From positions 1-18,266 of the forward strand of contig CAZRNB010000058.1 in NCBI GenBank assembly GCA_964601355.1: a DNA stretch of 18,266 nucleotides, written 5' to 3'. The position numbers and the translations under genes were made by a program. Source of the stretch: CAZRNB01 sp964601355. GTDB lineage: Bacteria > Planctomycetota > Phycisphaerae > Sedimentisphaerales > Anaerobacaceae. Below, piece by piece: positions 15,384-18,266 of the stretch; positions within the stretch are counted from its first letter, which is position 1; each line of letters opens with the position of its first letter. Below the pieces are notes generated by a model. That model was not told the origin of the DNA. It made no database searches and saw only the letters and a list, made by a program, of their open reading frames with translations.

Positions 15384-15482
15384 GAACCCCACGTAAAACG
15401 TGAACCAAAACCCCCAGTGAAACTGGGGGCTAAATATTTATCCGCCTTTGGCGGATTTAGCCCCGTGTTTTACACGGGGTTC
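15384..15482 (+). repeat. Family C nested-hairpin element, copy 2
   Basis: GAACCCC/GGGGTTC ends enclose CGTAAAACGTG, then hairpins CCCCCAGT-GAA-ACTGGGGG and TCCGCC-TTT-GGCGGA, joined by CTAAATATTTA, then CCCCGTGTTTTACACGGGG. It is the inverted counterpart of 13439-13551 without the 21 extra loop bases. Confidence 0.85.
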
Positions 15483-15550
15483 TCGCCCTTACATAAGTCA
15501 AATTTCATATTATGAACAGTTAAGGATGGCACAAATAGTACAAACGTTAA

Positions 15551-15590
15551 AAGTTCATTGTTCATCGACGAACTACGAACTCTGAACTCT
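15551..15590. repeat. Family A repeat, GspK-gspH gap
   Basis: AAGTTCATTGTTCATCGACG followed by AACTACGAACTCTGAACTCT is a diverged intergenic family A copy. Confidence 0.65.
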
Positions 15591-15667
15591 AAACCAGCTG
15601 ACTATTTGCTTTTTTTCAATATTCAATATCAAATAATCAATTGTGCAGTGTTATAGGTCGTCATTAC

Positions 15668-15712
15668 TTCGACCTGGCTCAGGCCTGTCCCGAGCAAGGC
15701 TGAGGAGAGAGG
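15668..15712. repeat. GC-rich dispersed element directly behind the GspK-like gene
   Basis: TTCGACCTGGCTCAGGCCTG followed by TCCCGAGCAAGGCTGAGG contains partly complementary arms and abuts the stop of the GspK-like gene. It resembles widespread TTCGAC...GGCTCAGG-type repeats. Only one copy is present in the window. Confidence 0.45.
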
Positions 15713-16909
15713 TTATTGTCTTCTAATACTTCTAAAAAATGCACCGGCCGCCTGCCCCCACTTTTGCGGCGTTCCTTCGGACCACGTTATAATTGCAGTC
15801 TTTGAGGGTTCAGCAGTAATCGTAACTGAGGCATTTGTGCCGGAGAGTGTTCCTCGAATAAACAATCCACCGAGAACATTTAGGCTGGCTTTTTCGTTTA
15901 ACAAGACCCTGCCATCAATAACTGCCAGGCCTTCTATCTCCAGGCTTGCACCTTCCTCTATGATTAAGTCCTTCGTGACATAAAGTGCAGGCAGATTTTT
16001 GCAAGCTACAATATTGTTGGTGCCGCTTATCGTCAGGTCTCCTTCAATAAGCAACATACCATTATTTATGATAATATTTGGATCATACAAATAGTAAATT
16101 TCATCGTATTTCCCTTTGAAAACATCTACAGTGACATTAGGCCAGGTGAACGATTGGTTCTGTAGGACTTGGCGGGATTTTTCTTGATTTGGATACATTG
16201 GGATGCCAATTAGATCATCCGCAAACACGTCGCCATAGATTTTGCCCTGGTTTGTCAAAATTCCTACACAATTTACATCTCCATTCACAGTTACATTACT
16301 CCAGAGTGTAGTGCTTTGGCCGACCGACAGTGCGATGCAGGAGTCGAGCCGAAGCTCAGCCGAGAGGCTGCTCTGTCCCACCCTTATAATTTCCTGATCC
16401 ACCGTTTTTTCACGATAGGCAGTGCACTCTATAAAATAATTGCAATAATTTGAGTCGCGAACAATTTCGACATCATAGTAATCACTGCTATCTTCATCCA
16501 ACCGAATTCGCTTGGCTCCTTCCCAATAACCTTTCACGATCTCCTCCGGCTTAAAGTCCTGCGGATTCAGAATGAGACCTTTGGCATGTTCCAGGCCGGA
16601 TTCGGCCAAATAATCCATCTGCGTCCGCAGAATCATATTTTGGCCGCAGGCAAGCTCTACATCGCTTCGTGACAAAAAGCCCAGCGACAAAATCGTTATG
16701 GCCATAATTATAAAAAGAACGACAAGCAAAGCCGCCCCCTGTTTTTTAGAATTTAGAGGTTTTGGCAAAATGAAATTTCCTACACTATTGTCATTCCCGC
16801 GAAAGCGGGAATCCACTCTTGTAACGTTTTTTATGGACTCCCGCCTGCGCGGGAGTGACAAGCAACAGAGGGTATCATTCATTCTGCTATAGGTTATTAG
16901 AAATTTCAT
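15713..16909 (-). CDS. GspK/PilX-like minor pseudopilin with a beta-solenoid-like C-terminus
   Basis: The open frame from ATG 16909 gives 398 residues. Residues 1-58 end in KKQG followed by AALLVVLFIIMAITILSLG, a pilin-type helix without Glu at +5, as is normal for GspK. The PilX-like signature YLAESGLEHAKGLIL follows. The rest (about 190-380) has short repeated strands with turns (VTVNGDVNCVG, KIYGDVFADD, LLIEGDLTISG, LVIDGRVLLNE-like), suggesting a bactofilin-like beta-solenoid rather than the GspK SAM-like domain. Residues about 18-41 (SLPRRRESIK ... DSRFRGND) are translated family D repeat. An alternative start is TTG 16768 (351 residues, MPKPLNSKKQG). The gene begins 6 nt after the gspJ-like stop. 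Confidence 0.8.
   Translation of the reverse strand: MKFLITYSRMNDTLCCLSLPRRRESIKNVTRVDSRFRGNDNSVGNFILPKPLNSKKQGAALLVVLFIIMAITILSLGFLSRSDVELACGQNMILRTQMDYLAESGLEHAKGLILNPQDFKPEEIVKGYWEGAKRIRLDEDSSDYYDVEIVRDSNYCNYFIECTAYREKTVDQEIIRVGQSSLSAELRLDSCIALSVGQSTTLWSNVTVNGDVNCVGILTNQGKIYGDVFADDLIGIPMYPNQEKSRQVLQNQSFTWPNVTVDVFKGKYDEIYYLYDPNIIINNGMLLIEGDLTISGTNNIVACKNLPALYVTKDLIIEEGASLEIEGLAVIDGRVLLNEKASLNVLGGLFIRGTLSGTNASVTITAEPSKTAIITWSEGTPQKWGQAAGAFFRSIRRQ
16790..16859 (-). repeat. Family D palindromic element in the GspK-like leader
   Basis: Two hairpins, GTCATTCCCGC-GAAA-GCGGGAATCC and GGACTCCCGCC-TGC-GCGGGAGTGAC, are separated by ~20 bases. The outer ends GTCATTCCCGC and GCGGGAGTGAC are inverted to each other, like a miniature inverted-repeat element. 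The unit is flanked at a distance by GAAATTTC on both sides (16771-16779 region and 16900-16908 region). The sequence type ATTCCCGCGAAAGCGGGAAT is known from many bacteria, including Neisseria dRS3-like repeats. Confidence 0.8.
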
Positions 16910-16915
16910 TTTTGT

Positions 16916-17809
16916 TTAATCATCATCGCTTACTATGTTCTCGCCATCGAGCAGATTTCCCGCCCAACTGCGAAGGGTATTATTTACCTGATACTGGTGC
17001 TCGATGCCATTCTCAACAAGTTTAAACGAGATACTGACAAATCTTGTTTCTGTATCAGGCAACATTCCATCTTCATCTTTAAAATCAACGTTGTTACACT
17101 CTGAAACCAATGTTACAGGCTCAAGGCTGTAATCCGCAGGTGAAATCGCTGCAATATCAGCAAGGCTTTTCTCCCCAATACACGTCGAAGGAAACTCATA
17201 GAGACACAGACGCTGATAACCTTCTGCATCTGGATCATTCTGTATCTGTATAAAGACCAATTCATTTACGTCTATTATGCCATCCCCATCGTCAGTCTTC
17301 CAGATAGCCATCTCCGAAACCGACGCGCTGCATATCAGCCTGCAATGCCGAATAAGGTCTGAGATTTTTAGCGTAGCGAAACGTACCTGAGACTGTTTAC
17401 TGTTTGTATCATCCGCGGAAATGTTTGCCGAGCTCATAGCAAAGGCAAGCGTCGCCACCGCAGCCAAAATTATGCTGCTGATAATCAGAACAACCAAAAG
17501 CTCAACTAGAGTAAAGCCGTCGCTCGTCGCTCGTCCATTCTCCGTAGCGTCCCCGACTTGTCGGGGGCTACTGCGAAGGATGAATCGCTCGCTACTCGTG
17601 AAGGTCTGGCCACCATATTTTTGAGTTTTGATTTCGCCCTGTATAAAGGGTGTCATTTCGACCGGAGTGAGCGCAGCGAACGAAGCAGAGAAATCTGGAT
17701 TAGAAGCGCTAATGAATGCAGATTTCTCGACTTCGGCCCGCTGTTGGCGGGCCTCCGCTCGAAATGACCTGCTTGTGAAAATTCTTACAAAACATTTTGA
17801 CATGTTCAT
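16916..17809 (-). CDS. GspJ-like pseudopilin with a 98-residue repeat-derived leader
   Basis: The open frame encodes 297 residues. The prepilin site is very late, at SDG98 followed by FTLVELLVVLIISSIILAAV, with Glu at +5. The mature part (~199 residues) has the length and layout of GspJ: SQVRFATLKISDLIRHC after the helix, then a beta-rich C-terminus. It contains an EF-hand-like loop, TDDGDGIIDVNE. The leader is mostly translated repeat: family E at residues 14-53 and family H at about 70-97. ATG 17809 (or 17803) follows the gspI-like stop by 4 nt with GGGA upstream, so translation through the leader is plausible. A start at ATG within EMTPFIQG (residue 52) would still leave 47 leader residues. 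The GspJ name is from order and size. Confidence 0.8.
   Translation of the reverse strand: MNMSKCFVRIFTSRSFRAEARQQRAEVEKSAFISASNPDFSASFAALTPVEMTPFIQGEIKTQKYGGQTFTSSERFILRSSPRQVGDATENGRATSDGFTLVELLVVLIISSIILAAVATLAFAMSSANISADDTNSKQSQVRFATLKISDLIRHCRLICSASVSEMAIWKTDDGDGIIDVNELVFIQIQNDPDAEGYQRLCLYEFPSTCIGEKSLADIAAISPADYSLEPVTLVSECNNVDFKDEDGMLPDTETRFVSISFKLVENGIEHQYQVNNTLRSWAGNLLDGENIVSDDD
17518..17600 (-). repeat. Family H repeat in the GspJ-like leader
   Basis: The central hairpin GTAGCGTCCCCGACTTGTCG followed by GGGGCTAC (17544-17571) is flanked by CGCTCGTCGCTCGTC on one side and CGCTCGCTACTCGTG on the other. It is translated as SSERF...RATSDG right up to the cleavage site. Confidence 0.7.
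17652..17768 (-). repeat. Family E palindromic element in the GspJ-like leader
   Basis: This 117-bp unit has inverted ends GTCATTTCGA / TCGAAATGAC, a GAGTGAGCGCAGCGAACGAA arm and an inner perfect pair GAGAAATCTG / CAGATTTCTC. It has the shape of a small non-autonomous mobile element and is a type seen in many bacterial phyla. It is read in frame for about 39 codons. Confidence 0.85.
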
Positions 17810-17813
17810 TTCC

Positions 17814-18260
17814 CTACCTGCTCACAAGCCGTTTTATACTTGCGATTTCACGTCCGTTGTATCTGACCCATACAGTTACCAGCTTGAAAAAATCCTGTTC
17901 CGGATCCCAGGCACAACTCGCTCCTCTGGTAAAGCTGTCGTACATAGGGACGGTGACTTCCGGATATTCAGCTTGTATATAAACAAACGGCGTATTGATA
18001 ATTTCTTCCATCAATTCGCCGGCCAGATTTGCAGCCAACGTCATACGCACGCCTTCAGCCTGCACCCTTGCCCCGCTTGTGAACGGCAGCAGCACTCCCG
18101 CAGCGGCAATACCCAGCACCACCGTAGCCATCATTGCCTCGGCAAGAGTAAAACCGCCGCATCCTCCCCCGTAGGGTGTGCACTGCACACCATTATCAAA
18201 TTGGTGGGCGATGCCCATCCTATTCATGAAAGGCTGTCGATTGTCAAATAAGATTTTCAT
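17814..18260 (-). CDS. GspI-like pseudopilin
   Basis: The 148-residue protein has leader ...GGGCGG36 followed by FTLAEAMMATVVLGIAAAGVL, with Glu at +5, the prepilin peptidase signal. The short mature domain (~112 residues) with ANLAGELMEEIINTPF after the helix and a small beta-rich end fits GspI/PilV-type minor pseudopilins. Residues about 14-30 of the leader (RMGIAHQFDNGVQCTPY) are translated family F repeat. The gene is the first of the minus-strand set visible, and its ATG lies 6 nt from the window edge, so genes upstream, for example a major pseudopilin, may precede it. It is coupled to the GspJ-like gene by a 4-nt gap. Confidence 0.82.
   Translation of the reverse strand: MKILFDNRQPFMNRMGIAHQFDNGVQCTPYGGGCGGFTLAEAMMATVVLGIAAAGVLLPFTSGARVQAEGVRMTLAANLAGELMEEIINTPFVYIQAEYPEVTVPMYDSFTRGASCAWDPEQDFFKLVTVWVRYNGREIASIKRLVSR
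18171..18220 (-). repeat. Family F palindromic element in the GspI-like leader
   Basis: A near-perfect palindrome GGTGTGCACTGCACACC is followed by a second hairpin GGGCGATGCCC. It is read in frame in the leader upstream of the cleavage site. Confidence 0.7.
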
Positions 18261-18266
18261 TTTTCT

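Larger units (their letters stand above)
15332..15712. other. 381-nt gene-free stretch packed with repeats (GspK-like to gspH)
   Basis: This is the longest gap in the minus-strand set. In window order it holds an unassigned segment (15332-15383), family C copy 2 (15384-15482), an unassigned segment (15483-15550), a family A copy (15551-15590), an AT-rich stretch with TTCAATATTCAATATCAAAT (about 15612-15640), and a GC-rich element (15668-15712). No open frame worth calling and no clear sigma-70 or sigma-54 promoter was found. A promoter for gspH-pilMNO could lie here unseen. Confidence 0.7.

Noticed and set aside
15483..15550. Possible sigma-54 promoter in the GspK-gspH gap (TGGCAC at 15527)
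   Set aside because: The motif is on the plus strand, away from the downstream minus-strand genes, and lacks the matching -12 TTGC element.
17652..17768. Complete insertion sequence
   Set aside because: The unit is 117 bp with inverted ends but no transposase frame. At most it is a non-autonomous element.
17628..18251. 207-codon plus-strand open frame opposite the GspI/GspJ-like genes
   Set aside because: It is antisense to two pseudopilins, and its His/Ser-rich C-terminus is the mirror of their coding sequence.

Overview
The window looks like part of a metagenome-assembled or draft genome of a planctomycete, most likely of the Phycisphaerae/Sedimentisphaerales type. I infer this from the hybrid type II secretion/type IV pilus gene order, the style of the proteins, mid-range GC, and the very high load of short palindromic dispersed repeats. 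No rRNA or other marker gene fixes the taxonomy. A run of 100 N at 1340-1439 is flanked by an exact 55-bp duplication, which points to a short-read de Bruijn assembly that was scaffolded.

Plus strand, 1-2269. The 3' part of a concentrative nucleoside transporter-like gene (its 5' end lies outside the window) is followed by an AT-rich repeat. Then come a small cupin gene, artificially broken by the N-run, and a 2H (LigT/2'-5' RNA ligase-like) phosphodiesterase gene 3 nt behind it.

Minus strand, 2286-18260. One long set of co-directional genes encodes a trans-envelope assembly machine and its regulators. In transcription order these are: pseudopilins GspI-like, GspJ-like and GspK/PilX-like; GspH/FimT-like pseudopilin; PilM; PilN; PilO; a PilP/GspC-like linker; secretin; membrane histidine kinase; stand-alone receiver; GAF-HD-GYP protein; STAS protein; GspE/PilB ATPase; and GspF/PilC platform protein. 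PilMNO with the PilP-like protein and the secretin would form the inner-to-outer membrane conduit. GspE and GspF would drive assembly of the four pseudopilins. The kinase, receiver, HD-GYP and STAS genes sit between the secretin and the ATPase. GspE starts with a tandem MshEN-like region, the type known to bind cyclic di-GMP, and HD-GYP enzymes degrade that nucleotide, so a locally wired second-messenger control is a reasonable inference.

The most unusual aspect is the density of repeats. At least ten kinds of short, mostly palindromic elements lie at nearly every gene junction and also inside coding sequences, where the frame stays open. Two nearly identical 49-bp copies encode the same 16-residue peptide in PilN and in the HD-GYP protein. 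Three of the four pseudopilin genes carry full repeat elements in the leader, upstream of the prepilin peptidase site, and the fourth has a small hairpin there. One repeat supplies the last 20 residues and the stop codon of PilM. This resembles protein-invading palindromic elements such as those of Rickettsia, concentrated where extra residues would be discarded or tolerated.

No tRNA, rRNA, CRISPR array, transposase gene or convincing promoter was seen.
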